Origin: Oscillospiraceae bacterium
GTDB taxonomy: Bacteria > Bacillota > Clostridia > Oscillospirales > Ruminococcaceae
Reading direction: 5' to 3'
Assembly (NCBI GenBank): GCA_017847885.1
Contig: JAGAUA010000044.1
Span: 124,001 to 188,000, forward strand
Length of the DNA stretch: 64,000 nucleotides
The notes below the pieces were generated by a model. It ran no database searches and was not told the DNA's origin. It saw nothing but the letters and a program-made list of their open reading frames with translations. Positions 47,760 to 56,488 of this stretch are shown piece after piece; the first letter of the stretch is position 1, and each line of letters starts with the position of its first letter. Position numbers and translations under genes: made by a program.

Positions 47760-49127
47760 ATGAAAAAGCTTTTTTGCAGAGCAGCGGCTTTGCTGATAAG
47801 TACAGCGGCTTTGGCAGGCTGCGGACAATTTACTGAAGAAACATCTCAGGTTTACCTTGAAGAAGCTTCCGATATAACTACTTTCGAAGCACCTGTCTCC
47901 GAAGCAACCACTTCCGAGGCAACAGTTTCCGAAGCACCCATTTCCGAGGTAACAACTCCCGAGACAACCGCTTCCGAAACTGTACCCGCAACAGAATTTA
48001 TGCCTGTTGAAGCGGCGTACACCACGGGAGATATTTCGGGAAGCTTTGACGGGGCTTTCCTGAAAGAGACCTTAAAGAAAAACGAAAACTTTGTTATCTC
48101 CCCTCTCAGCGCAAAGCTGGCGCTGAATATGGCGGCTTTGGGCGCGGAGGAAAATACCGAAAAGGAACTGCTTGAGCTTTTTGGATACGCCGACTCGGAA
48201 GCACTGAAAGCCGAAAGCAAGCGGCTCATTGAAGAGCTTGACCGCGAGGACGGCACGCTTACCGTGAACAATTCGGTGTGGGTATCCGACAAGCTTGAAA
48301 CGCTGAACGAAAGCTATTCGCAGGAGCTGACCGATGTTATGAGCGCTGAAAGCTTCAACGCAGACCTGACTTCGCAAGGCTTTGTGAACGACCTTAACGG
48401 CTGGGTCAACGAGAACACAAACGGGCTTATCCCACAGCTTTTGTCGCAGCCCCTTGACGAAAGTGCACGGCTTGCGCTGGTAAATACGCTTTATTTCAAC
48501 AATAAGTGGCAGCACGAATTTGATTCATATTCAACCCATGATGCGGATTTTTACGGCGTAAACGGTACAAAGCAGGTCCCCACCATGCACCTCGGTACGA
48601 CAGATTTTGATTACGCCGAGGGCAAAAAGCTGAAATCGGTTGTGCTGCCTTACAAGGACGGCTCAAGAATGAAGGTATACCTGCCCGTGAGCGAAACGGA
48701 AAGCATTGCCGATATTATCGGAGAAATGAGCCTTGAAGAGCTTTCCGCCGAGCTTGAAGCTTCCTACACGCAGCAGAAAGTTGTTCTTGCACTGCCGAAG
48801 TTTGAGTGCGATTACAGCGGCTCGCTGAAAGAAATGTTACAGCTTTTGGGCGTGTCCCAAGCCTTTGACCCTAACAATGCAAGGTTCGGCAAAATCTCAG
48901 ACGAGCAGCTGTATATTTCCGAGGTAATTCAAGCGGCGAAAATCAAGTGCGATGAAGGGGGCACGGAAGCTGCGGCGGCAACAATAGTTACCGTGGCTAC
49001 AACTTGTGCTGTTAAAGATCCGATAATTCCTATACAGTTTATCGTAGATCGCCCGTTCCTTTATGAGATAGAAGCGCCTTCCGGCGAGACCCTCTTTATG
49101 GGCGTAATTCAAAGCTTTACAGAATGA
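47760..49127 (+). CDS. Serpin lipoprotein, predicted inhibitory
   Basis: 455-residue serine-protease inhibitor. It has a lipobox signal (AALAGCG) and a Ser/Glu/Ala/Thr-rich stalk of 5-residue repeats (about residues 42-80). The serpin fold follows, with NFVISPLSAKLALNMAALGA, LVNTLYFNNKW and VDRPFLYEI. The hinge of the reactive loop is inhibitory in type (Glu399-Gly-Gly-Thr402-Glu-Ala404-Ala407). By alignment to alpha1-antitrypsin the scissile bond would be Thr415-Cys416. Such serpins are known from gut Ruminococcaceae (siropins). Anchored outside the cell, it should block host or bacterial proteases. SD AAAGGA. Sixteen bases from both neighbours. Confidence 0.92.
   Translation: MKKLFCRAAALLISTAALAGCGQFTEETSQVYLEEASDITTFEAPVSEATTSEATVSEAPISEVTTPETTASETVPATEFMPVEAAYTTGDISGSFDGAFLKETLKKNENFVISPLSAKLALNMAALGAEENTEKELLELFGYADSEALKAESKRLIEELDREDGTLTVNNSVWVSDKLETLNESYSQELTDVMSAESFNADLTSQGFVNDLNGWVNENTNGLIPQLLSQPLDESARLALVNTLYFNNKWQHEFDSYSTHDADFYGVNGTKQVPTMHLGTTDFDYAEGKKLKSVVLPYKDGSRMKVYLPVSETESIADIIGEMSLEELSAELEASYTQQKVVLALPKFECDYSGSLKEMLQLLGVSQAFDPNNARFGKISDEQLYISEVIQAAKIKCDEGGTEAAAATIVTVATTCAVKDPIIPIQFIVDRPFLYEIEAPSGETLFMGVIQSFTE
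47885..47990 (+). repeat. Tandem 15-bp coding repeats in the serpin stalk
   Basis: About seven imperfect 15-base copies encode (S/P)E(A/V/T)xx(V/T/I) units such as SEATT, SEATV, SEAPI, SEVTT. Such tracts can change length by slippage in 15-base steps without frameshift. Confidence 0.75.
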
Positions 49128-49143
49128 CGAAAGGATTGATATT

Positions 49144-50886
49144 ATGAAAAATACAAAAAGAACATTAAGTATGATACTTGCAGTATTGATGTGTACGGGT
49201 ATGCTTTCCGCCTGCTCAAGCGGAGAAAAAAGTGATATGGCAACAAATGAAGCTGTCGGCGGTGGCTACTATCCTACCACAACAGCGGCAATGGACGACT
49301 GCTATCCTGTTGTGAACACGGAGGCTTGCGCTGATTATGATTATGCAGTTATTGAAGAAGCGCCTGCCGCGGAAGGCATAATCAAACATTCAGACGCTAA
49401 CGAAGCAAACGGCGGCATGGTCGGTGCTGAAACCTATCCGCTGACCAATACGACCTCAAATGGCGGATTCACCTATGACGATTATTTCAACACCGAAGAG
49501 TACAACCAAATCATAGAAAACGGCTACAAATCGGTTGCGGCAAACCCTCTTTCCACCTTTTCAGTGGACGTTGACACAGCTTCATACGCAAACGTCCGCC
49601 GAATGATAGAGTACGGTCAGAATATCAATCCCGACGCTGTACGTATCGAGGAATTTATCAACTATTTCGATTACGACTACCCCGAGCCGACCACCGATGA
49701 CCCGTTCTCGGTAACCACGGAGCTTTCCGACTGCCCGTGGAACAGCGAAGCAAAGCTTCTTCTGGTTGGACTTAAAGCGGAGGATATCGACGTCAGCGAG
49801 CGCGAGCCGTTAAACCTTGTTTTCCTTATCGACGTCAGCGGCTCAATGTTCTCGGAGGATAAGCTGCCCCTGGTGCAGAAAGCCTTTACAATGCTCACCG
49901 AGACCCTTACCGAGGACGACCGCATCTCCATCGTGACCTACGCAGGCGATGAAAAGGTTGTCCTCAAAGGCACAAGCGGCGAGGACAAGGACAAGATAAT
50001 CGAGGCGATAAACAGCCTTGAAGCAGGCGGCTCGACCTACGGCGAGGCTGGCATAAACCGTGCATACGAGCTTGCGGAAAAGTATTTCATCAAGGGCGGC
50101 AACAACCGTGTTATCCTTGCAACCGACGGCGACCTGAACGTGGGACTTTCCACCGAAGAGGAGCTTACCGAGCTTATCGAGGAAAAGCGCGAGTCGGGCG
50201 TGTTCCTTTCCGTTCTCGGTTTCGGCACGGGCAACATCAAGGACGACCGCATGGAGGCTCTTGCAGACCACGGCAACGGCAATTACTCCTACATCGACAG
50301 CGAGCTTGAAGCGAAAAAGGTGCTTGTTGAGGAAATGTGCGGCACGCTTTACACCGTCGCAAAGGACGTTAAAATTCAGGTGGAGTTCAATCCCGTGAAC
50401 GTGTCGGGCTACCGCCTTATCGGCTATGAAAACCGCGCTCTTGCCGACAAGGATTTTGCGGACGATACCAAGGACGCAGGCGAGATAGGCGCAGGACATA
50501 CCGTTACCGCGCTTTACGAGCTTGTTATGAATGAAAGTGGAACTTCCATTCCCGAAGCGGAGCTGAAATATCAGCAGAACACCGCAACCGGCGACAAAAC
50601 CGAACTTCTCACCGTTTCCCTGCGCTACAAGCAGCCCGACGGCGACAAGAGCAAGCTTCTTGCAGTTCCCGTGACAAATACAGCCTACACCGAAAAAATG
50701 CCGAAGAACATGACCTTTGCAGCAGCGGCGGCAGAGTTCGGAATGATACTCCGCGGCAGCGAGTACAGAGGAAATGCAAGTTGCGGACATATTCTCGAAA
50801 TGCTTGAGGATTACGATTACCGCGGCGACGACTACAAGACCGAGTTTGTTTACCTCGTCAGAACAATGAGCAAGCGGGGATACTGA
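49144..50886 (+). CDS. von Willebrand factor A domain lipoprotein (YfbK-like)
   Basis: 580 residues: lipobox (MLSACSS), then the vWA-associated N-terminal domain (NPLSTFSVDVDTASYANVRRMI). The vWA domain has an intact MIDAS (FLIDVSGSMFS, Asp230; later ATDGDLNVG), and a C-terminal DUF3520-type domain ends FVYLVRTMSKRGY. It binds a divalent metal and presumably a protein ligand at the outer face of the membrane. SD AAAGGA. It is the last gene of the sigma/anti-sigma/serpin operon, 16 bases after the serpin. Confidence 0.9.
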   Translation: MKNTKRTLSMILAVLMCTGMLSACSSGEKSDMATNEAVGGGYYPTTTAAMDDCYPVVNTEACADYDYAVIEEAPAAEGIIKHSDANEANGGMVGAETYPLTNTTSNGGFTYDDYFNTEEYNQIIENGYKSVAANPLSTFSVDVDTASYANVRRMIEYGQNINPDAVRIEEFINYFDYDYPEPTTDDPFSVTTELSDCPWNSEAKLLLVGLKAEDIDVSEREPLNLVFLIDVSGSMFSEDKLPLVQKAFTMLTETLTEDDRISIVTYAGDEKVVLKGTSGEDKDKIIEAINSLEAGGSTYGEAGINRAYELAEKYFIKGGNNRVILATDGDLNVGLSTEEELTELIEEKRESGVFLSVLGFGTGNIKDDRMEALADHGNGNYSYIDSELEAKKVLVEEMCGTLYTVAKDVKIQVEFNPVNVSGYRLIGYENRALADKDFADDTKDAGEIGAGHTVTALYELVMNESGTSIPEAELKYQQNTATGDKTELLTVSLRYKQPDGDKSKLLAVPVTNTAYTEKMPKNMTFAAAAAEFGMILRGSEYRGNASCGHILEMLEDYDYRGDDYKTEFVYLVRTMSKRGY

Positions 50887-50900
50887 TAAACCAAAATTTT

Positions 50901-50930
50901 AAGGGATACCGAAAAAAATCGGTATCCCTT
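50901..50930. terminator. Bidirectional terminator between the vWA gene and queH
   Basis: AAGGGATACCGA paired with TCGGTATCCCTT, loop of A's; lies between convergent genes, 3 bases from the queH stop. Confidence 0.9.
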
Positions 50931-50933
50931 TTG

Positions 50934-51584
50934 TCATGCTTCCGCTTCTCTTTCCTTTTTGGAAAATACGCAGCCGCAGTAATTCTGGCGGTACAGCCCG
51001 TATTCCGCCGAAAGCTCTATGCTGCGCTTGTAGCCGTCCTTTTTCTTGAAGTCGGAGGGAAGGTGCTTGACGCCGTACTTTTCGGCAAGCTCCTCGCCTA
51101 TCGCGTTAAGCTTTTGAGCATTTTTATACGGACTTACCGACAGCGTCGTGGTGAAGTAGTCGTACCCCTCCTCCGCGGCAAGCCTTGCTGTCTCCTCCAG
51201 CCGCAGACGGTAGCACTCAAAACATCTTTCGCCGCCCTCGCGGATATGCTCCAGCCCCTTTACCGCGGCATAAAACCGCTCCTGCTGCCAGCCGCGCTCG
51301 GTAAACTCGACCCTGTTTTTGCAGGGCAGCTCCGATATCAGCCGCTTCTGCTCATCAATGCGGTGCAGAAATTCCTCTTCGGGAAAAATATTCGGGTTAA
51401 AGTAAAAAACCGTTATCCGAAAATATTCGGAAAGATACTCCAGCACCGCGCTTGAACAGGGCGCGCAGCAGCTGTGCAGAAGCAGCCGCGGCGGATTTTC
51501 CCCGTCAATGCTGCGCAGTATCTTCTCCTGCTCTGCTCTGAAATTGCGTTTATTTTCCATCTTCCTTTTTATCCTTGCTTTCAC
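50934..51584 (-). CDS. queH: Epoxyqueuosine reductase QueH
   Basis: Reduces epoxyqueuosine to queuosine in tRNA, the cobalamin-independent (DUF208) form. About 216 residues with the metal/Fe-S cysteines in HSCCAPCSS, RCFECYRLR and QNYCGCVFS. The GTG at 51584 is 5 bases from AAGGA and overlaps the preceding gene by 35 bases; ATG 51560 is an alternative with a poorly placed SD. No other queuosine genes are adjacent, so precursor salvage is possible. Confidence 0.92.
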   Translation of the reverse strand: MKARIKRKMENKRNFRAEQEKILRSIDGENPPRLLLHSCCAPCSSAVLEYLSEYFRITVFYFNPNIFPEEEFLHRIDEQKRLISELPCKNRVEFTERGWQQERFYAAVKGLEHIREGGERCFECYRLRLEETARLAAEEGYDYFTTTLSVSPYKNAQKLNAIGEELAEKYGVKHLPSDFKKKDGYKRSIELSAEYGLYRQNYCGCVFSKKEREAEA

Positions 51585-51741
51585 ATTTATCCTTGTACAT
51601 ACAGCCGTCGCAGCCCGAGCAGCCGCCGCAGCCCTTTTTGCCCCGTTTTTTCATGTACCAGACCGCGGCAATTACCGCAAGCAGTATCACCGCAAGGGCA
51701 ATATAGTCCTGCAATCCGAATGAGGAAATCAAACCGGTCAT
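51550..51741 (-). CDS. FeoB-associated Cys-rich membrane protein
   Basis: 63 residues: one transmembrane helix (DYIALAVILLAVIAAVWYM), then a basic Cys-rich tail (CGGCSGCDGCMYKDKC). This matches the small FeoB-associated Cys-rich family normally next to ferrous-iron transport genes. No feoA or feoB is present here. SD AAGGA is 8 bases before the ATG. Its 3' end overlaps queH, itself an Fe-S enzyme, which may explain the pairing (inference). Confidence 0.85.
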   Translation of the reverse strand: MTGLISSFGLQDYIALAVILLAVIAAVWYMKKRGKKGCGGCSGCDGCMYKDKCESKDKKEDGK

Positions 51742-51752
51742 TCAATCAATCC

Positions 51753-52484
51753 TTATCTGTAATCGTGAATTGCGTTTTCTTCGTTATACTGTTCAGCCGC
51801 AGCGTAAATATCAACATAGTATTTGCTTCTGTCGTTCCTGTCGGCATAAACCGTCACGCTCATGCCTTCCATGCCCGAAATATCCTTCATAATGATGTCT
51901 GAACGGAACAGATATTTTGCGCCGCTGAACGGGTCCGTGACCTCACATTCAGCCCTGTATGGGTGACGGCCGTTTATTCTTATGTTTGTGTCCATAACAA
52001 TGCTTGTTATCACTCCGCAAAGCTGCTCGCCGTCGGAAATAAGCCGTTTCCGCAGCGCGCTCTTCTTTATTTGCACCGCTAAAAAGGCAAAGCCCAGAAC
52101 GGCAAATACACCGCCCATACCGGTAAAAATCAAGGGCAGAAAGGGCGTATCAACTTCAATTCTGTTGGGGTGTTCGGGATTATAGAACACCTGAATTTCC
52201 TGACCCACATACATTCCCGAGCTGTAGTAACCGAGTATGGATTCACGCTTTTGTCCGTCAATTTCATATTCGACATAGGTTTCATGCTCAATATTGCTTT
52301 TCCCGTTGGCTCTTCTCTCGTAATGGGACTGAATATCGGTTATCACCGCGCTTATCGGCTGAGCATTTTTCATAAAATTCTTTTTCTCGGCAAAAACGAT
52401 TATTCCCACCATAAGAAAAACAACGCCGACAACTGCAAATATTGCTCCTATTATGGAGAAAGGCGAAATTGTTGACTTTTTCAT
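51753..52484 (-). CDS. DUF3592 membrane protein
   Basis: 243 residues with two hydrophobic helices (IIGAIFAVVGVVFLMVGIIVF and LPLIFTGMGGVFAVLGFAFLAV). Two beta-rich segments are typical of DUF3592, each with a VxVxYxPxxPxR-like phrase (EIQVFYNPEHPNRIEV). Function unknown. SD GGGGGA is 6 bases upstream. It lies 38 bases after the MATE gene in a minus-strand run that continues to queH. Confidence 0.8.
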   Translation of the reverse strand: MKKSTISPFSIIGAIFAVVGVVFLMVGIIVFAEKKNFMKNAQPISAVITDIQSHYERRANGKSNIEHETYVEYEIDGQKRESILGYYSSGMYVGQEIQVFYNPEHPNRIEVDTPFLPLIFTGMGGVFAVLGFAFLAVQIKKSALRKRLISDGEQLCGVITSIVMDTNIRINGRHPYRAECEVTDPFSGAKYLFRSDIIMKDISGMEGMSVTVYADRNDRSKYYVDIYAAAEQYNEENAIHDYR

Positions 52485-52522
52485 TTTAATTCCCCCGCAT
52501 AAAAAATTTATCTATATTTGCT

Positions 52523-53887
52523 TTAGGATTTTTCAAGAGAAGCGGTACTGTTTTTCCCAAACGTCCGCGCCACAAGCTCCCTGTCAAAGGCATATCCGCA
52601 CACAAGCAGGATTGTCATAAGTATCCATACCGCAGGCTCGGATATCATTACTCCGAAATACCCCAGCGCAGGTGCAAGCGCAAACGCCACGACTGCCTTG
52701 CCCAGCATCTCGATAATGCTGCTTGCCACGGGCACGGTCTTTCTTCCAAGCCCCTGGAGTGAGCTTCGCAGTACCACAAGCACGCCGAGTACAAAATAGA
52801 AGGGCGTATTGATACGCATATACTTTGAAGCCGTGTCGATGATGTAGGTGTTCTCCGTGCTTGCGATAAGGCTGACTATAAAGCCCGAAGCGGTATACGC
52901 AATAAGAATTGCAAACGCCGACCATATCCATGAGATAAGTATAGCGCTTTTTATGCCCGAGCCGACGCGGTGCGGTTTTCCTGCGCCGATATTTTGGCTG
53001 CAATAGGTCGCGCAGGACGAGCCGAGAGCTGCATAAGGCAGCATGAGTATGCTGGAAATTTTCCTTGCCGAAGTGTGAGCAGCGATAGTGGCTGTTCCGA
53101 AAGTGTTGATAGCGCTTTGCAGCAAAAGTGAGCCTATCTCGACTATGCTGAACATCAGCGCAAAGGACATACCCATTGAAAGAAGCTCACGTATCTCCTC
53201 CAAGGTCACCATGAACTCTTCCCGTTTGGGTATGAGGTAGGGAAAGCGGACGATTATGAAAATAAGGCAGAGAATAAAGGAAGCCGTCTGGGATATTACC
53301 GTTGCATACGCCGCGCCCCGAACGCCCATGTCAAGCTTTATTACGAAAAGCAGGTCAAGCCCCACGTTGATAAACGACGAGATTATGAGAAAAATCAGCG
53401 GAGTAAGACTGTCCCCCACCGCACGAAGCACGCCTGCCGACATATTATACAGCATTGCCGTTGTCATAAAAAGCAAAATTACGGAAATGTAGCTGTACGA
53501 CATATCGAAAATTTCATCGGGGGTTTTCAGTATACGCAGGAAATCCCTCAGAAATATCATGCTTACCACGGTAAATACCGCCGATACCGCAAAGCCGAGG
53601 ATTATTGTTCCCGCAACCGCACGGCGCATTTTCACACGGTCGCCTGCACCGAAATGCCGTGCCGTGATAATTGCAAAGCCGTTTGTCAAACCCGACATGA
53701 AGCCGATAATCAGGTTGGATATATAGCTTGTTGAACCGAGTGCGGCAACGGCGTCAACTCCGACCTTCCTGCCCACAATAACGGTATCTATCATGCCGTA
53801 AAGCTGCTGAAAAAGGCTGCCGATTATGATCGGTACGGCGAACGCAAGTATTATTTTAAAGGGTTTTCCCGAGGTAAGCTCTTTCAT
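52523..53887 (-). CDS. MATE family efflux transporter
   Basis: 454 residues, about twelve membrane helices in two halves. The N-terminal signature (PIIIGSLFQQLYGMIDTVIVGRKVG) and the LGSTSYISNLIIGFMSGL segment identify the MATE/DinF branch. It should export drugs or metabolites with Na+ or H+ exchange; the substrate cannot be predicted. SD AAAGGA is 5 bases before the ATG. Promoter at 53920-53948. It leads the run MATE-DUF3592-Cys-rich-queH. Confidence 0.93.
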   Translation of the reverse strand: MKELTSGKPFKIILAFAVPIIIGSLFQQLYGMIDTVIVGRKVGVDAVAALGSTSYISNLIIGFMSGLTNGFAIITARHFGAGDRVKMRRAVAGTIILGFAVSAVFTVVSMIFLRDFLRILKTPDEIFDMSYSYISVILLFMTTAMLYNMSAGVLRAVGDSLTPLIFLIISSFINVGLDLLFVIKLDMGVRGAAYATVISQTASFILCLIFIIVRFPYLIPKREEFMVTLEEIRELLSMGMSFALMFSIVEIGSLLLQSAINTFGTATIAAHTSARKISSILMLPYAALGSSCATYCSQNIGAGKPHRVGSGIKSAILISWIWSAFAILIAYTASGFIVSLIASTENTYIIDTASKYMRINTPFYFVLGVLVVLRSSLQGLGRKTVPVASSIIEMLGKAVVAFALAPALGYFGVMISEPAVWILMTILLVCGYAFDRELVARTFGKNSTASLEKS

Positions 53888-53919
53888 ATAATTATCCTTT
53901 CACTACATTTTCTTGTGAT

Positions 53920-53948
53920 ATGTTATCGCAGCTTTGCGGCTTTGTCAA
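53920..53948 (-). promoter_or_regulatory. Promoter of the MATE-queH run
   Basis: Minus strand: TTGACA (53948-53943), 17-base spacer ending TGCGA, TAACAT (53925-53920). Perfect -35, weaker -10. Confidence 0.65.
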
Positions 53949-54031
53949 GAAAATATAATGAGAGATTTTATTAATATTTTTTGCAGGAAATCAAAAAGGA
54001 TACATATGCCATTTGCACTGAAATGCAGCCG

Positions 54032-54727
54032 TTAACCCTGCGCTGTCGGCTTAACGATATCCTCAATTTCAAGGGGCTTTTCCGCAAGTCCCAGCGCGCT
54101 GTCAACGGGAAGCGAAAAGCATATTCCGCGGTTTTCCGTGAGAATTCCCGCCTCATTCAGAATGTTCTGCATGACCGTTTCCCTGTCGCTTCGGTTTACC
54201 ACTATCAGAATAATATCCTTTTCGGGCTGTATCGAAATGCCAAGGAACTTTGCCGCCTCCTCGCCGCCAAGACCAAGGCCGTGGAGAAGCGTTCCTCCCC
54301 TTGCGCCTGCAGCCTTTGCAGCATTTTTCACCGTCTCAAAGCCGCCGCGGTTTACTATCGTTACTATCAGCTCATGCTTTATTTCAGCCATTTCCGTTTT
54401 TCCCTCCGTTTCAGCATTAGTCCCGTTCAGCGCAAAGGCTGTTCCCGACGCGCCCGACAAGGGCACGGTAAACGCTATCCCCCTGCCTGCCTCGGTAAGT
54501 GAAAGCCTGCTGTTAAACGCCTTGTACAGACCTATCACCGCGCTGTCCGCAACAAAGGATACTGCGGTTATTTTCTTATTGTCGCCCAAGCCGAGGTAAT
54601 CCAATATTTCCGAGTCCGCAGCTCCGTGACCGTGCAAAAGAAATCTGCACGGAATATTTTCCTTTTCAAAAATGCCCTGCACGTCCCGTGCATATTTGTA
54701 TTCCGCTATCAGAAACAACGCCTTCAT
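54032..54727 (-). CDS. Tandem PII-like signalling protein
   Basis: 231 residues made of two PII-like ferredoxin-fold domains (about 1-105 and 118-222). They align with each other: LLHGHGAADSEILDYLG versus LLHGLGLGGEEAAKFLG, and GRGIAFTVPLSGASG versus NRGICFSLPVDSALG. PII proteins bind adenine nucleotides or similar ligands and gate membrane partners. The ATG overlaps the stop of the DUF1538 membrane-protein gene by 4 bases (SD AAAGGAG, 9 bases), strongly suggesting that the two form a sensor-transporter pair. The T-loop uridylylation Tyr of GlnB is not evident. Confidence 0.8.
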   Translation of the reverse strand: MKALFLIAEYKYARDVQGIFEKENIPCRFLLHGHGAADSEILDYLGLGDNKKITAVSFVADSAVIGLYKAFNSRLSLTEAGRGIAFTVPLSGASGTAFALNGTNAETEGKTEMAEIKHELIVTIVNRGGFETVKNAAKAAGARGGTLLHGLGLGGEEAAKFLGISIQPEKDIILIVVNRSDRETVMQNILNEAGILTENRGICFSLPVDSALGLAEKPLEIEDIVKPTAQG

Positions 54728-56286
54728 ATACTTGCGCTCCTTTCGGCATTATCGGTAAACACAGCCTTGTCGCAGCTTTCGTCCAGCACGATAGGGAATA
54801 CCGCTCCTGCCGCCGCACGTACCGCAGGCGCTTTTTTGAAGCGGCTTATCAGTCCCAAGACTTGAATTGCCAGCAGCGGCGTCATTGCAACCATTGCTAC
54901 AATTCCGAAAGCGTCCGTGGCAATTACTCCGCCCTCGACAGCACTGCACGCGCCCATTGCAAGGGGCAGCAGGAATGTCGCCGTAAGAGGTCCCGAAGCA
55001 ACTCCGCCTGCGTCGAATGCAACCGATGTGAAAATCGGCGGAACGAAAAATGTTATTATCAATGAAAGCGCATAGCCGGGAATAAGAAACCACATTACCG
55101 ATATTCCCGTCAGCACCCGAAGCATGGAGATACCTACCGATACAGCAACGCCTATCGCAAGGGTCATTCCCAAGGTTTTGGCGGATATCCGTCCCTCCGT
55201 AATGGTCTCAACCTGATGCTTAAGCACATGTACCGCAGGCTCGGCGGATACGATAAAATAGCCGATAAGCATACCTATTGGCACAAGTATCCACGAGTAG
55301 CTGCTGCCTGCAAGGTTTTCGCCGATATACTGACCAATCGGCATAAAGCCCACGTTTGCCCCCGTGAGGAAAAGAGTCAGACCAAGATATGTAAAGCCGA
55401 GTCCCACGAAGATTTTCAGCATGGTCTTTTTGTCAAGCCTAAGAAATATCACATCAAACAAAAGGAAGAATATCACAATAGGTGCAAGTGCCGATGCGAC
55501 CTCCGCCATATAGTGGGGAAAACTGCGTATGTACTCCGAAAACGCCTCCGCCACCGTATCGTAGTTTCCCGGCGCGGAAAGGGTCTGTTCGGACGTTTCG
55601 GTGCTGTTTAAAGCGCCGAGAACAAGCACGGTGAGTATAGGTCCTATCGAGCAAAGCGCAACGAGTCCGAAGCTGTCCTCCGCAGAGGTCTTGTCGCCGC
55701 GTATCGAGGAAAGACCAAGACCCAGAGCCATTATAAACGGCACGGTTATGGGTCCCGTGGTTACTCCTCCCGAATCGAACGCCGCAGGTATAAAGTCGGG
55801 GGAAATCAGCGGCGAGCAGGCGAAAATGAATACCAGACCGTAGAAAATTATGAACAGCACCGATATCTTAACTTGCATAAATATTCTCAGGAACGCCAGC
55901 GCAAGGAATATGCCCACACCTATTCCCACAGACCATATCATGACCTGAGTTTCAACGATGGGCGTCTGCTCCGCAAGCACCTTCAAATCAGGCTCGGCAA
56001 CCGTCACAAGCACGCCAATCGCAAAGCATACAGGCAGTATCAGCCCGATTTTCCTCGACCTTGTGAGTCTGGCGCCGATTTTTTCGCCAATTATCATCAT
56101 AGACGTGTCCGCGCCGAGAGTAAACATACCTATCCCCACGACCAGCAAAGCCGTGCTGACAAGGAACAAAAAGAACATTTCGCCGCTTACGGGAACTATC
56201 GACACGGTAAGCAGGAAAACCACCGCAGCCACAGGCAATACCGATGCCAGCGACTCCTTTATCTTTGCAATAAGATTTTGCTGCAA
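54724..56286 (-). CDS. DUF1538 membrane protein with internal duplication (probable transporter)
   Basis: 520 residues, about 12-14 membrane helices. It is a clear internal repeat. AEPDLKVL (98-105) matches AEPAVHVL (348-355). FDSGGVTTGPIT (170-181) matches FDAGGVASGPLT (424-435). DSFGLVALCSIGPILTVLVLG matches DAFGIVAMVAMTPLLAIQVLG. Inverted or tandem repeats with a glycine-rich helix-break motif are characteristic of secondary transporters and channels. DUF1538 has no assigned substrate. Start is TTG 56286, 7 bases after AAAGGGGG. Translation is coupled to the PII-like gene. Confidence 0.85.
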   Translation of the reverse strand: MQQNLIAKIKESLASVLPVAAVVFLLTVSIVPVSGEMFFLFLVSTALLVVGIGMFTLGADTSMMIIGEKIGARLTRSRKIGLILPVCFAIGVLVTVAEPDLKVLAEQTPIVETQVMIWSVGIGVGIFLALAFLRIFMQVKISVLFIIFYGLVFIFACSPLISPDFIPAAFDSGGVTTGPITVPFIMALGLGLSSIRGDKTSAEDSFGLVALCSIGPILTVLVLGALNSTETSEQTLSAPGNYDTVAEAFSEYIRSFPHYMAEVASALAPIVIFFLLFDVIFLRLDKKTMLKIFVGLGFTYLGLTLFLTGANVGFMPIGQYIGENLAGSSYSWILVPIGMLIGYFIVSAEPAVHVLKHQVETITEGRISAKTLGMTLAIGVAVSVGISMLRVLTGISVMWFLIPGYALSLIITFFVPPIFTSVAFDAGGVASGPLTATFLLPLAMGACSAVEGGVIATDAFGIVAMVAMTPLLAIQVLGLISRFKKAPAVRAAAGAVFPIVLDESCDKAVFTDNAERSASI

Positions 56287-56436
56287 GCCTATTCCCCCTT
56301 TACAAGCTTATTTATAGGAAGTTATTATAACATATAATGAAAGAAAAATTTGGTGAAATTGCAAAAATAAGCCTTAAAAATCTGTAACTAATTACAAAAA
56401 ACGTCAAAAACGTGTGCAAAATTCATAGGTTTGTGA

Positions 56437-56442
56437 TATACT
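56437..56442 (+). promoter_or_regulatory. Extended -10 element upstream of the response regulator
   Basis: TGTGATATACT with TATACT at 56437-56442 and no good -35 box. The same TGTGATATAmT form occurs upstream of the phosphohexomutase and pyrE genes. Confidence 0.45.
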
Positions 56443-56488
56443 TAATATATATTGATTTTAAGATAAGAAAGGAAAGTCAACTGTAACC

